Positions 9,125 through 16,843 of a stretch of 44,239 nt of DNA are shown piece after piece. Positions within the stretch are counted from its first letter, which is position 1; each line of letters begins with the position of its first letter. Under the pieces are notes generated by a model, which had not been told where the DNA came from, did not search any database, and was given only the letters and a program-made list of their open reading frames with translations. The position numbers and the translations under genes were made by a program. The DNA is from Butyrivibrio sp. (GTDB lineage Bacteria; Bacillota; Clostridia; Lachnospirales; Lachnospiraceae), in NCBI GenBank assembly GCA_024690485.1, contig JAILPB010000011.1, forward strand, positions 1-44,239, in the 5' to 3' direction.

Positions 9125-12100
9125 TTATCTCTTTAAGTTGGTAAGTTCTTCAAGCAGTGTATCGGATACTGTGATAATTCTACTGTTGGCCTGGAATCCA
9201 CGCTGAGTTGTGATCATGTTAGTGAATTCACTTGAAAGGTCTACGTTTGACATTTCCAAAACACCGGTTGTGATGTAGCCGCCGTCCATTGTTACATCCT
9301 GAACTGTAGCTTCACCGGAGTTAAGGGTTGATGCGTAGAGGTTATCACCCTGCTTCTCAAGACCTGATGCATTAGCAAATTCTGCTGTTGCGATCTGTCC
9401 AAGAAGCTTTGTCTGTCCGTTTGAATATGTAGCGTAGATGGTACCATCCTTACCGATTGTGATACCGTTCATGTTACCTACAGACCTACCTGTCTTAAGT
9501 GACTGGAGATCACCCTTTACAGCACCGATTGTGGATGTTGCCTGAGTGTTGTAGTTGGTTGTTGATGAGAAATCAAGGTTTACATCTGTAAATCCTGCCA
9601 TCTTGGGCTGGTTGTCGATAATAGCATCCTGGTTGAAATTAAGTACGATCTTACCTGTAGGATACTCGATATCACCTGTCTTTGCATTGTACTTAAGAGT
9701 AATGTAGTTATATCTTGTTACAAGTGATCCGTCGTCAAGGATTGCATATGTAAGATTCTCATAATCAGCAGCTGTGTTGTCTGTTGTATAGTTATATACA
9801 TCCTCAAAGAATGTTGAAGTTGCTGTTGCATCCATGATGTCAGCCACATATCCGGTACGTGGAATGCTATCGTATACAACCTTACCTGTTGTTGTATTTG
9901 TGTAAGTAGCTGTTGAATCATCAACCTTAGCTGTGAAATTCATAGCTGTTACTTCTGTTGTGGAAGCGATATCGCTGATATCTCCGCCGCCCTTATCGTA
10001 AATTGTAAGCTGTGAACCATCAGCTGAGATCTTGTAAGTAATGTTGTCGCCCTGTGCCTGATATCCAAATACCTGGGAAAGAACTGTCTTAACTGCTGTT
10101 GTAAGTGTTCCTTCAAGTTCGATACTTGTTCCAACTGCTGCGCCGGATCCAACAGTCTTATAAAGAACCTTTCCGCTATCTATTGTTGCTGTATACTGCT
10201 TATCAGTAACTGTCTGCTCAGGATCATCTACTGTAAGAGCAACTGTTGTAATAGTCATTGTAGCGTTAGGATCGTTGGCATCAATTGTGTAGTTGTAAGT
10301 GTACTTTGTTCTGCCATCGGGACTGACTGCCGGGTAATCTGCAGGATCCAGTGAGTAGTACTGAAGGATACTGTCTGTACTTGTAAAGGTTCCCTTAAGA
10401 TCAATGATCTTATAGCCTGATCCGCTGTTTACCTTAAGTGTATTTGCGGCTGTATCATACTCTACATCCTTATAAACTGTTCTGTTAAGCTGTGCATTTG
10501 ATGTAGTTGTAGATGTCTTAGACTGAGTAATTGAAATATATCCTGTAGCAGCATCGATAGTATATGAATATACATAAATATCAGTTGCTGTAGATGTGGG
10601 ATATGTTGCAGGATTTATTCCAAATGTTGAAATGATATCTGTTGAAGCTGTAGGATCAAAAGTACCTGTAAGAGGAATTGCAACTGTGCCGCCAGCGCCG
10701 TCATTATAAGTTGCATTTGTTCCGTCTTCACTTACAAACTCGTGACCGGATACATATGATCTTCCGCCGGGTGTCATTGCTGTATCTTTTTCAATTACTG
10801 TTGTAATAACCAGTGCTCCGTTAGAAGAATTTATTGAGTAATCATAATAGTCATTTGCGCCTGTAAGCGTAGGATACTGAGACTCAACAAGTCCGTATAC
10901 CGTCTTAAGCTCTGCAGGAAGAGACTTAACGCCTGACTGTGAAAGAGGAACTGTAACAGCTCCTTCACCGCTATCAAAGGTGATTGTACTCTTCTTAGAG
11001 TCTGTACCTGCTATTGTGTAATTAGCACTGTCATAAGTCTTGGTATCTGTAGTTGTGCTGGTCTGGTTCTTAATGACATTAACAGACATACCTGTTGATG
11101 AAAGTGAAATTGTATAGGTATTCTTAATTGTTTCTCCGGCTGTTGATTCGTCGAACTTAAAAGTTTCTCTGTCATCAAGGTTAATTCCGAAGAGATCCTT
11201 AAGAACTGCCTTCTTGTTTTCACTGATGTTGTTATAGTTATTCTCTGTTACAACTGTAGGAATATCGATGGAAACTGATGTGTACTTTCCATCTGCTCCC
11301 TTAAGCTTGTAAACGATCTTGTCTGCGCTTGTAGATGCAACATATACATTACTTAAGATGTCTGTTCCTGATGTGCCAATGTTTGCACCCTGGTCAGAGT
11401 TTTCGTTTACTGTATAGACTGTTATCGTTCCGTCGTCATTAACTTCGTAGTAACCTGTTGTTGCTGTAACGCCGTATACGTCGTTTAAAAATGCTGCCGT
11501 CTTTTCATTATTAAGAAGAGATTCGATTGTTCCCGATGTAGGAACTCCTGAATATGCAGCCTGTCCGTTTGCATCCTTAAAGCTAACCTTTGTTGTGCTG
11601 TAGCCTGCAAGAGTATACTTAGGCTTTACTGTGGTCTTATTGTAGACTTTACGAATGTTATCTACTCTTTCCTGATTACCGTCGGGATTATCTGTAAAAG
11701 AAACTTCTCTAAGCTTCTGAGCACCGATTGTATTTCCCTTAGAATCAAGGATGTCCTCAAGTGTCATTGTGTAGGTATGCTCGATATCATCCACGTCTCT
11801 TACTGCAAATTTTGCTGTATAAAGGTATCCAAGGTTGTCGTAGAATTCGAGAGTTACAGTTTTACCTGCGTCACTTGTGATGTTTATATCGTTAGCATCG
11901 ATATTACCGGATACAACACCTTCTGTTGTTCCTTCAGGGGGATATGTCATGTTTGCTGCTGACATAATCTGAAGTTTTCCGATACCACCGTTAGTATTAA
12001 CGCTGATCTCACCTGTTTCAGGATCTTCTGTTGCTGTCCATCCATATACGAAGTAACCTGTGGACTGCATTGCCAGGTTTCCGGCACCATCAACGTAGAA

Positions 12101-12454
12101 AGAACCGTCTCTTGTGTAAAGAGTCTGATTTCCGTTGTTAACGATGTAGAATGCATCACCTGTAATACGCATATCAAAAGGATTATTTGTGGTCTCGGTT
12201 GCACCCTGTGTAGAAATTGCTGTTCCAATTGCGCCTGATTTAGATCCAAGACCGATCTGACGTGCGTTCACACCACCGGTTCTTTCTGTTGCCCTTGATG
12301 CACGCTGTGTGGTCTGATACATCAGATCACTGAAGGTGATGGACTGAGATTTAAAGGATGTTGTATTAACATTGGCAATATTATTACCAATAACGTCCAT
12401 TTTAACCTGGTGTGTCTTCAGTCCTGCTACACCAGAAAAGAGTGATCTCATCAT
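9125..12454 (-). CDS. flgE: Flagellar hook protein FlgE, giant modular form
   Basis: Structural subunit of the hook, exported through the flagellar type III apparatus and polymerised beneath the FlgD cap. The ends are canonical. Residues 1-250 carry the rod/hook motif DVIGNNIANVNTTSFKSQS and the DNPFDMRITGDAFY-like core. Residues 915-1109 end with SSEFTNMITTQRGFQANSRI, the helix of the axial family. The total is 1109 residues against roughly 260-450 in most species. The extra length (about 285-915) is seven diverged modules of about 80 residues. Each has a beta segment, then an 'I-P-L-x-G-T ... L-x-x-x-F/Y-G/S-I/L' helix, then 'Y-x-Y-x-I-D/S ... G-x-x-x-I-T'. They are rich in Thr, Ser, Asp and Tyr and contain no Cys. 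The reading frame is open throughout and the codons look like the neighbours', so this is not an assembly fusion. AGGAGG lies nine bases before the doubled ATG. Confidence 0.95.
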   Translation of the reverse strand: MMRSLFSGVAGLKTHQVKMDVIGNNIANVNTTSFKSQSITFSDLMYQTTQRASRATERTGGVNARQIGLGSKSGAIGTAISTQGATETTNNPFDMRITGDAFYIVNNGNQTLYTRDGSFYVDGAGNLAMQSTGYFVYGWTATEDPETGEISVNTNGGIGKLQIMSAANMTYPPEGTTEGVVSGNIDANDINITSDAGKTVTLEFYDNLGYLYTAKFAVRDVDDIEHTYTMTLEDILDSKGNTIGAQKLREVSFTDNPDGNQERVDNIRKVYNKTTVKPKYTLAGYSTTKVSFKDANGQAAYSGVPTSGTIESLLNNEKTAAFLNDVYGVTATTGYYEVNDDGTITVYTVNENSDQGANIGTSGTDILSNVYVASTSADKIVYKLKGADGKYTSVSIDIPTVVTENNYNNISENKKAVLKDLFGINLDDRETFKFDESTAGETIKNTYTISLSSTGMSVNVIKNQTSTTTDTKTYDSANYTIAGTDSKKSTITFDSGEGAVTVPLSQSGVKSLPAELKTVYGLVESQYPTLTGANDYYDYSINSSNGALVITTVIEKDTAMTPGGRSYVSGHEFVSEDGTNATYNDGAGGTVAIPLTGTFDPTASTDIISTFGINPATYPTSTATDIYVYSYTIDAATGYISITQSKTSTTTSNAQLNRTVYKDVEYDTAANTLKVNSGSGYKIIDLKGTFTSTDSILQYYSLDPADYPAVSPDGRTKYTYNYTIDANDPNATMTITTVALTVDDPEQTVTDKQYTATIDSGKVLYKTVGSGAAVGTSIELEGTLTTAVKTVLSQVFGYQAQGDNITYKISADGSQLTIYDKGGGDISDIASTTEVTAMNFTAKVDDSTATYTNTTTGKVVYDSIPRTGYVADIMDATATSTFFEDVYNYTTDNTAADYENLTYAILDDGSLVTRYNYITLKYNAKTGDIEYPTGKIVLNFNQDAIIDNQPKMAGFTDVNLDFSSTTNYNTQATSTIGAVKGDLQSLKTGRSVGNMNGITIGKDGTIYATYSNGQTKLLGQIATAEFANASGLEKQGDNLYASTLNSGEATVQDVTMDGGYITTGVLEMSNVDLSSEFTNMITTQRGFQANSRIITVSDTLLEELTNLKR

Positions 12455-12544
12455 AAGGCATGTCCTCCTGATTACATAAAGCTTCAGAGGGACGGTTTTC
12501 GATATTCTCTTTTGATATGGAATATAAAAGAATGGGAAACATTT

Positions 12545-12570
12545 GAATTCCTTCTGTCAGTCGGGAATTC
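12545..12570 (-). repeat. Hairpin in the flgE leader
   Basis: Perfect seven-base inverted repeat GAATTCC/GGAATTC (12545-12551 with 12564-12570) with a 12-base loop, on the flgE side of a larger folded leader. No T run follows, so it is not a terminator. It may affect flgE message stability or translation. Confidence 0.6.
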
Positions 12571-12572
12571 GT

Positions 12573-12634
12573 GACCTCCTTAGACACTCATCTTGTGAGC
12601 TTTCGGGTGCCTGCCCTGCACCCTCGGTCCGGTC
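12573..12634 (-). promoter_or_regulatory. Candidate three-way-junction RNA in the flgE leader
   Basis: The interval between the TIGR02530 gene and flgE is 212 bases. Within it the minus strand can form a closing stem GACC (12626-12629 or 12631-12634) with GGTC (12573-12576). Inside are a six-base stem GGGTGC/GCACCC (12605-12610 with 12618-12623) and a short CTCA/TGAG stem (12587-12590 with 12596-12599). The 3' side of the closing stem abuts an AGGAGG (reads 12575-12580) that is 120 bases from flgE, so that site does not serve flgE directly. I could not match it to a known riboswitch; in particular the cyclic-di-GMP-I core is absent. Confidence 0.4.
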
Positions 12635-12666
12635 AAAAATCTTTCTTTTATTCCACTTTCATTAGA

Positions 12667-13065
12667 TTATGCGATTACCGCTCCGTCTATATTTGTAAAT
12701 ACGTTGCTGCCAGTTTCCTGACTATCCATCGCTGTTACTACTGTGCCGTTTTGTACATTTACGATGAAGGCCAGCTGATCAACCAGGATAAGTGATTCGT
12801 TTATTCCTTTCGCACTTGCCTGATTCCTTGCGTCGTTCAGACGGTTCATCTGATCCTGTGTGAGCTGAATGTTTCTGTCGCTTAGTCTGTTTGAAGCGTG
12901 CTTTGAAAACTTAACGCCGTCTCTCTGCTCTTCAATCTGACTTAAGATCTTACCGAATTCAGAATTCTGTAATCCGGCACTGTTGACAGGTCTTTCGCTC
13001 TGTCCAAGATACTTACTTTGAACCTGTTCGATTGAAAGGAACTGACCATTATTTTCTATTCTCAT
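12667..13065 (-). CDS. TIGR02530 flagellar operon protein (flg_new family)
   Basis: 132 residues from the ATG at 13065, which has AAAGGAG six or seven bases upstream. An earlier in-frame ATG at 13086 lacks a site. This small family of unknown function is found next to flgD and flgE in Firmicutes. Recognisable parts are GVKFSKHASNRLSDRNIQLT and the end GTVVTAMDSQETGSNVFTNI. It is predicted cytoplasmic and has no signal or membrane span. A role in hook assembly or export is suggested only by position. A sigma-28-like promoter lies just upstream. Confidence 0.9.
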   Translation of the reverse strand: MRIENNGQFLSIEQVQSKYLGQSERPVNSAGLQNSEFGKILSQIEEQRDGVKFSKHASNRLSDRNIQLTQDQMNRLNDARNQASAKGINESLILVDQLAFIVNVQNGTVVTAMDSQETGSNVFTNIDGAVIA

Positions 13066-13115
13066 AGCCGTCTCCTTTCGTGGCAAAACACAAAGTCATA
13101 GCTGTTCCGATTTAT

Positions 13116-13141
13116 ATTTCGGCATACTAATCAAAAACTTA
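13116..13141 (-). promoter_or_regulatory. Candidate sigma-28 (SigD) promoter before the TIGR02530 gene
   Basis: On the minus strand, TAAG (13138-13141), a 14-base spacer, then GCCGAAAT (13116-13123). The SigD consensus is TAAA-N14-16-GCCGATAT, so the match is 3/4 and 7/8. Spacing and flanking TTAAGTTTT are shared with the candidate before fliK. It lies 51 bases before the ATG. No SigD gene is in the window. Confidence 0.5.
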
Positions 13142-13183
13142 AACCTTATTTGCAATTTTAAAGATTTTTTATTATTGGATTGA

Positions 13184-13879
13184 TTAAGCCTGGCTCTGAG
13201 CTGCTTTTTCAGCCTCTTCCTTAGCCTTTCTCTCTTCATAAGCCTGCTGGTTTGCATTTGCCTCTGCTACGAGCTCTTTAATCTTGTTTACATACTTCTC
13301 AAGCTTTTCAACGTCAGCCTTTTCAAGAAGCTCTTTAGCTTTAAGAGACATGTTGTCATAGAAATCAGCAATCTTGTAAACCTGCTCAGCGTCAGTAAAT
13401 TTGAGGTTATTGAAATCAGGAAGCTTATCAAGAAGTGTATAGAAGTCATCAACCTGATTGTGAATCTCAACAAATTCGGGATCGGCAACTGAATTAACAT
13501 CATCCATCTTGTAATCTTTTCCATCGATGTTAAGATATGCCTCGCCGCTTGAGTAAGTTACATAATCAACCTTGCCCTGAACCTTGGTTCCGTCTTCAGC
13601 TGTTACGATTACTGTTTTACCTACAAGCTCTGAAGCTCTGCTCATTGAGAAGGCTTCAGCCATGTTAGAGAGTTGTTCAACCTGAGTAAATGTTGCATAC
13701 TGGTTGATATACTCAGTATTTGATGTAGGCTCTAAGGGGTCCTGGTACTTCATCTGAGCACACAGTATATTCATGAAAGCATCTTTGTCATAACCATTAT
13801 TGGCTGCCTTTTTAGCATCGGCAGTCTTGCTTTTGGTATCAACGATCTTTCCATCTTCTACTACTGCATTAACACTCAT
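13184..13879 (-). CDS. flgD: Flagellar hook capping protein FlgD with unusual helical C-terminus
   Basis: 231 residues. FlgD caps the growing hook and is needed for FlgE polymerisation. The N-terminal FlgD domain is clear: YDKDAFMNILCAQMKYQDPL at about 29-48, then NTEYINQYATFTQVEQLSNM. The small beta domain around 80-120 has GKTVIVTAEDG and GEAYLNIDGKDYKMDDV. From about 125 on, the normal FlgD Ig/tudor-like core is not visible. Instead there is a charged helical segment with LDKLPDFNNLKFTDAEQVYK followed by YDNMSLKAKELLEK, then an Ala/Glu/Lys-rich tail. That pattern recalls three-helix repeats of Firmicute surface proteins. GGAGGG precedes the ATG by seven bases. Confidence 0.92.
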   Translation of the reverse strand: MSVNAVVEDGKIVDTKSKTADAKKAANNGYDKDAFMNILCAQMKYQDPLEPTSNTEYINQYATFTQVEQLSNMAEAFSMSRASELVGKTVIVTAEDGTKVQGKVDYVTYSSGEAYLNIDGKDYKMDDVNSVADPEFVEIHNQVDDFYTLLDKLPDFNNLKFTDAEQVYKIADFYDNMSLKAKELLEKADVEKLEKYVNKIKELVAEANANQQAYEERKAKEEAEKAAQSQA

Positions 13880-13898
13880 CTTTTACCCTCCGTGATTT

Positions 13899-13937
13899 GT
13901 CATAAGGGGGTACCGCTTGCGGTGGATTCCTTATGAC
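13899..13937 (-). repeat. Strong hairpin before flgD
   Basis: Outer arms GTCATAAGG (13899-13907) and CCTTATGAC (13929-13937) are perfectly complementary over nine bases. An inner stem ACCGC/GCGGT (13912-13916 with 13919-13923) extends it. No T run follows on either strand. It ends 20 bases before the flgD start, just outside the ribosome site, so it could be an mRNA 5' stabiliser or a processing site. Confidence 0.7.
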
Positions 13938-13976
13938 GGTTCAAAGCTTTCATAATCTACTTTACACTTCCTTTGA

Positions 13977-15596
13977 TCATGCTGTAAAATCAACGGAATT
14001 ACCATTAAGTGCCATCATCTCTGCTGTAAGTTGGTCTTCCTCAGCGATTTCATCCATGTCATCAAGTGTAAGGTCGCCTAAATTGATTCTTCTCATAGGC
14101 TTTTTGATAATGCTTTGGGCATCCTGATCATCATCCTTCTGACTCTGGGAATCATTAAGTGTCTGATCGAATCCGCCAGCATTAACTGTTACTTCAATAG
14201 CTGTAACCTTTACGCCCTGTTCGTTGAACTTGTCTGTCAGCTGCTGAAGCTGCGCCTCAATTGCTGCCCTTACATCTTCAGTCTGTGTCACAAACTTAGC
14301 CAGCATATTTCCGTTCTTAGCCTGCTCAAGCATTACATTTACTGTTCCAAGACTTGCGGGATGAAGCTGAAGTTCAAGTGATGTTGCTTCTTCCTTAACG
14401 CTTATCTTAATGAACTCTGTGATCTGCTCCATGATATTATCTGTCTGCTCACTTTTGTAGGACTGCTGTACATTCTCTGTCTCAGCTACTTCAGAAAGCG
14501 AAGATGATATCTGGTTTGTCAGCTGACTAAAGATTAGCGGATCAGCCTTTTCATGGTCGGAATTTCTACCGGTATCCTGCTGCATCTGACTGTTTTCGTT
14601 GTTTGTTTCTTGTGCAGTTACTGTCTTAAATGCCTCTGTGCTCTCCGGAGCTTCCTTTGGAATTTCGTTTTCGACTGTTATTTCTACCTTAGGCTGCTGG
14701 ATGGTAGTCTGTACTACCTCCTCCTTAGGAGCTGCTACCTGGAAAACTTCAGGGTTTTCAGATATATCTACTGTAACCCCATTACTTTCTGCTTCCTTGT
14801 TTAGGAGATTTTGCGAGAAGTCCTCAAGTGCTGCTGTAAAATCTTCTTCTGCAAGGCTAAACTCCTGCATAAGGTCCTGCCTGGTTGTTGTTACTGCATC
14901 CTGCATGTTCTGTACGCTCATGTACAAATCTGCATTTGTAACAATAGCCATGACATCATCGGAATTTGTAAGCTGCGCAACTATCTGGGTTAAGTTATTA
15001 GGATCAAGTATTGCTACCTGGCTAAATCCAAGTGTTGCCATTACGTTTTCAATTTCCTTGATGTCGATATTTAGTTCTTCGGAAAGCATATTAAGTAATC
15101 TCTGGCTCTCATCCAAAAGAGCTGTTCCAATGATGCTTTCACTGTCTTCAGATACCGGCTCTGCATTTCCCAGATTCATGAGAAGTACTGCTGCTGCATT
15201 TTCTGTAGCTTCGCCGGTCTCTTCTGTATCCTCCGTGACACCAAGGCCTTCTGTCTTTTCAGCTTTCTCAGTGTTATTTGCTGTTTTTTCAGCCTTTTCG
15301 GGAGTCTTTCCTGTATCACTTGTCTCTAATTCCTTAGCAGCTGTTTCTGTTGCATCAGCTCTGTCATAAGCCTTTGTATCAGTAGTTGTTTCTACCTTAG
15401 CTGCGCCGGTGCCCACCAGAGTACTTGTGATCTGAGCCTTCACCCCTACGGTCTGAGAGTCTGTGCCTGCACTAAGTAGAGCTTTCTGAAAATCCTTAAG
15501 GTCCTTTTTGCTCTCAGCAATTCCCTTTGCTGGCGCTGCGTTTGTGTATGCATTATTACTAGCATTTAAAACGCCCGGAATCGCATTTGTGATCAT
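13977..15596 (-). CDS. fliK: Flagellar hook-length control protein FliK
   Basis: 539 residues from the ATG at 15596, which has AGGAGG ten bases upstream. A longer in-frame start at 15647 has no site. FliK is the secreted ruler that switches export specificity when the hook is complete. The C-terminal Flg_hook domain (about 395-490) is clear: EATSLELQLHPASLGTVNVM, then AAIEAQLQQLTDKFNEQGV. The first 390 residues are low-complexity, rich in Thr, Glu, Ala and Asn with TEKAEKT-type repeats, as usual for the ruler part. Because FliK length sets hook length in known systems, its combination with a very long FlgE is interesting. The final residues are an acidic tail. Confidence 0.93.
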   Translation of the reverse strand: MITNAIPGVLNASNNAYTNAAPAKGIAESKKDLKDFQKALLSAGTDSQTVGVKAQITSTLVGTGAAKVETTTDTKAYDRADATETAAKELETSDTGKTPEKAEKTANNTEKAEKTEGLGVTEDTEETGEATENAAAVLLMNLGNAEPVSEDSESIIGTALLDESQRLLNMLSEELNIDIKEIENVMATLGFSQVAILDPNNLTQIVAQLTNSDDVMAIVTNADLYMSVQNMQDAVTTTRQDLMQEFSLAEEDFTAALEDFSQNLLNKEAESNGVTVDISENPEVFQVAAPKEEVVQTTIQQPKVEITVENEIPKEAPESTEAFKTVTAQETNNENSQMQQDTGRNSDHEKADPLIFSQLTNQISSSLSEVAETENVQQSYKSEQTDNIMEQITEFIKISVKEEATSLELQLHPASLGTVNVMLEQAKNGNMLAKFVTQTEDVRAAIEAQLQQLTDKFNEQGVKVTAIEVTVNAGGFDQTLNDSQSQKDDDQDAQSIIKKPMRRINLGDLTLDDMDEIAEEDQLTAEMMALNGNSVDFTA

Positions 15597-15668
15597 TAAG
15601 TGCCATCCTCCTTTCTTCTTTTTTTCGGTAATATGCATAATGTTCATGTATACATAGATAATATTTCA

Positions 15669-15693
15669 GAAATCCGCACTTGCTGCGGGTTTC
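15669..15693 (-). repeat. Hairpin D, fliK leader
   Basis: GAAA (15669-15672) and TTTC (15690-15693) close a stem that continues with CCGCA/TGCGG after a one-base mismatch; the loop is five bases. It is the last of four consecutive hairpins between the motE-like gene and fliK. Confidence 0.55.
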
Positions 15694-15714
15694 GTGAAAA
15701 CATGATACAACTAC

Positions 15715-15755
15715 AAATAGGCCCTGCGACGCAGTCGCTCTGGAATGGCCTATTT
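15715..15755 (-). repeat. Hairpin C, fliK leader
   Basis: Arms AAATAGGCC (15715-15723) and GGCCTATTT (15747-15755) are exact complements. An inner perfect stem GCGAC/GTCGC (15726-15730 with 15734-15738) has a three-base loop. It directly abuts hairpin B, so the two can stack. No T run. Confidence 0.75.
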
Positions 15756-15790
15756 GCACTCATTCTTGGACATGGTTCAAGAATGAGTGC
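15756..15790 (-). repeat. Hairpin B, fliK leader, 13-bp perfect stem
   Basis: GCACTCATTCTTG (15756-15768) and CAAGAATGAGTGC (15778-15790) are perfectly complementary with a nine-base loop. There is no T run on the minus side, so it is not an ordinary terminator. On the plus strand there is no gene that it could terminate. Confidence 0.8.
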
Positions 15791-15800
15791 ATATTACTTC

Positions 15801-15847
15801 AAAAAATATATCGGCCGAACGGGATAAAACTTAACCCATACGGCCGA
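15801..15847 (-). terminator. Terminator-like hairpin after the motE-like gene
   Basis: On the minus strand TCGGCCG (15841-15847) pairs with CGGCCGA (15811-15817). An internal GGG/CCC pair lies inside a 23-base loop, and the stem is followed by a T-rich stretch including six T. It could end or attenuate the flgB-motE transcript 28 bases after the last stop. The same bases hold the sigma-28-like promoter, so function is ambiguous. Confidence 0.55.
15808..15833 (-). promoter_or_regulatory. Candidate sigma-28 (SigD) promoter before fliK
   Basis: TAAG (15830-15833), 14 bases, then GCCGATAT (15808-15815) on the minus strand. The -10 is an exact match to the SigD/FliA-type consensus and the -35 matches 3/4. 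Transcription from here would give fliK a leader of about 200 bases containing hairpins B, C and D. Confidence 0.55.
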
Positions 15848-15874
15848 AAAATCTTAAAATAATATAAATTTTTT

Positions 15875-16843
15875 TCAGTTCCCGGATAGTCCCGAAACAG
15901 TAGCTGTATGTGTACTCGGTTCCATGTACTCGGTAACCTTTGCAGAGTACTCTTCAGTCATCTTATCAAGGATTGCTCCTCTGTTATCAGCTCCCATCTT
16001 TCCAAGAATCTTGGAAACAAGTCTTACAGAATCTCCGTTAGCATCATTTTTGATCATCTCATCAAAAATCGAAGCAGCCTCTTTTGCCTTCATTGAAGAA
16101 TATGCATTTACATATTCATCAAGCTCAAGGTCATCGGACTGATTCTGCAGGATCTGCGCATATATCTGAGCTGCCACATCCGGTTCTATAGTTTCATAAT
16201 ACTTTTGATACTCCGCAGGATCCGGAGCATTATCTGCATAAACTACGTTTTTATAAAAATCTTCCTTCTGAGCTTCAAAATCAGCCTGCTCCTTCTCGAA
16301 GGGTTCAAGCCTTTCAACCTCTGTCTGAAGCTTATCTACCTGCTCCTGAAGGTCTGTGTTTTCTTCCATTTCCTTTCGAAGCTCATTTTCAAGTCTCTTA
16401 ATATACAGATTTGCTTCATCAAGGCTACTTACCAGCTCTGCGTCATGATTTTCTCCACTCTCTACATTTCCGGAACTCTGGGTTACAGTATATGTTCCCT
16501 CGGGAAGAATCCTGTTAAGTCCCGGAACATCCTTGATTATAGGAGCAAGTACATTAGAGCCAAAGCCGCCCACATCCAGCTTAATTAGTAGGATCATGAT
16601 AATAACCCAGATAAGGATTATAAAAATGGTCACAACAATAGTAGCCACACCGCCGCCATTATCGCCGTTTAGTTCCGCCGTGCGTTCAGCAAGTTCAGCA
16701 GCCCTTTTCTTAGCTTCTTTTCGCTGTTCCTTTAATTCTTTTTTGAGAGCTTTTCTGTCTTCCTTAAGCTTCTTTCTCGCCGCCTTTTCTTCGTCTACCA
16801 CCGGGGGCAATACAGAGCTTTCAGTCTCTTTATTATCTGCCAT
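15875..16843 (-). CDS. MotE/YlxF-like flagellar membrane protein (MgtE-N-like C-terminus)
   Basis: 322 residues, in the place of Bacillus ylxF between fliJ and fliK. Order of parts: a Lys/Glu-rich cytoplasmic helix (20-60), one membrane span (about 66-88, VATIVVTIFIILIWVIIMIL), a coiled coil (about 145-205) and a helical MgtE-N-like domain (about 220-310). That domain has DVAAQIYAQILQ and MKAKEAASIFDEMIKND, as in MotE, a chaperone or support for the stator MotC. Here the role in motor or stator assembly is inferred from family and position. Its start overlaps the fliJ stop by one base (TGATG), implying translational coupling. Confidence 0.85.
   Translation of the reverse strand: MADNKETESSVLPPVVDEEKAARKKLKEDRKALKKELKEQRKEAKKRAAELAERTAELNGDNGGGVATIVVTIFIILIWVIIMILLIKLDVGGFGSNVLAPIIKDVPGLNRILPEGTYTVTQSSGNVESGENHDAELVSSLDEANLYIKRLENELRKEMEENTDLQEQVDKLQTEVERLEPFEKEQADFEAQKEDFYKNVVYADNAPDPAEYQKYYETIEPDVAAQIYAQILQNQSDDLELDEYVNAYSSMKAKEAASIFDEMIKNDANGDSVRLVSKILGKMGADNRGAILDKMTEEYSAKVTEYMEPSTHTATVSGLSGN

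Noticed and set aside
9718..10152. Gln/Leu-rich minus-strand frames inside flgE.
   Set aside because: They are out-of-frame readings of the Thr/Ser/Ala-rich repeats of flgE with no starts or family features.
12402..12587. A 61-codon frame overlapping the flgE start, preceded by AGGAGG.
   Set aside because: Its start would be GTG within the folded leader, it runs into flgE in another frame and the peptide has no recognisable features. The AGGAGG may belong to RNA structure.
14599..15369. A 256-codon open frame on the plus strand within fliK.
   Set aside because: It is antisense to fliK. The translation is Ser/Val/Ala biased, as expected from reading low-complexity fliK backwards; no ribosome site or family was seen.
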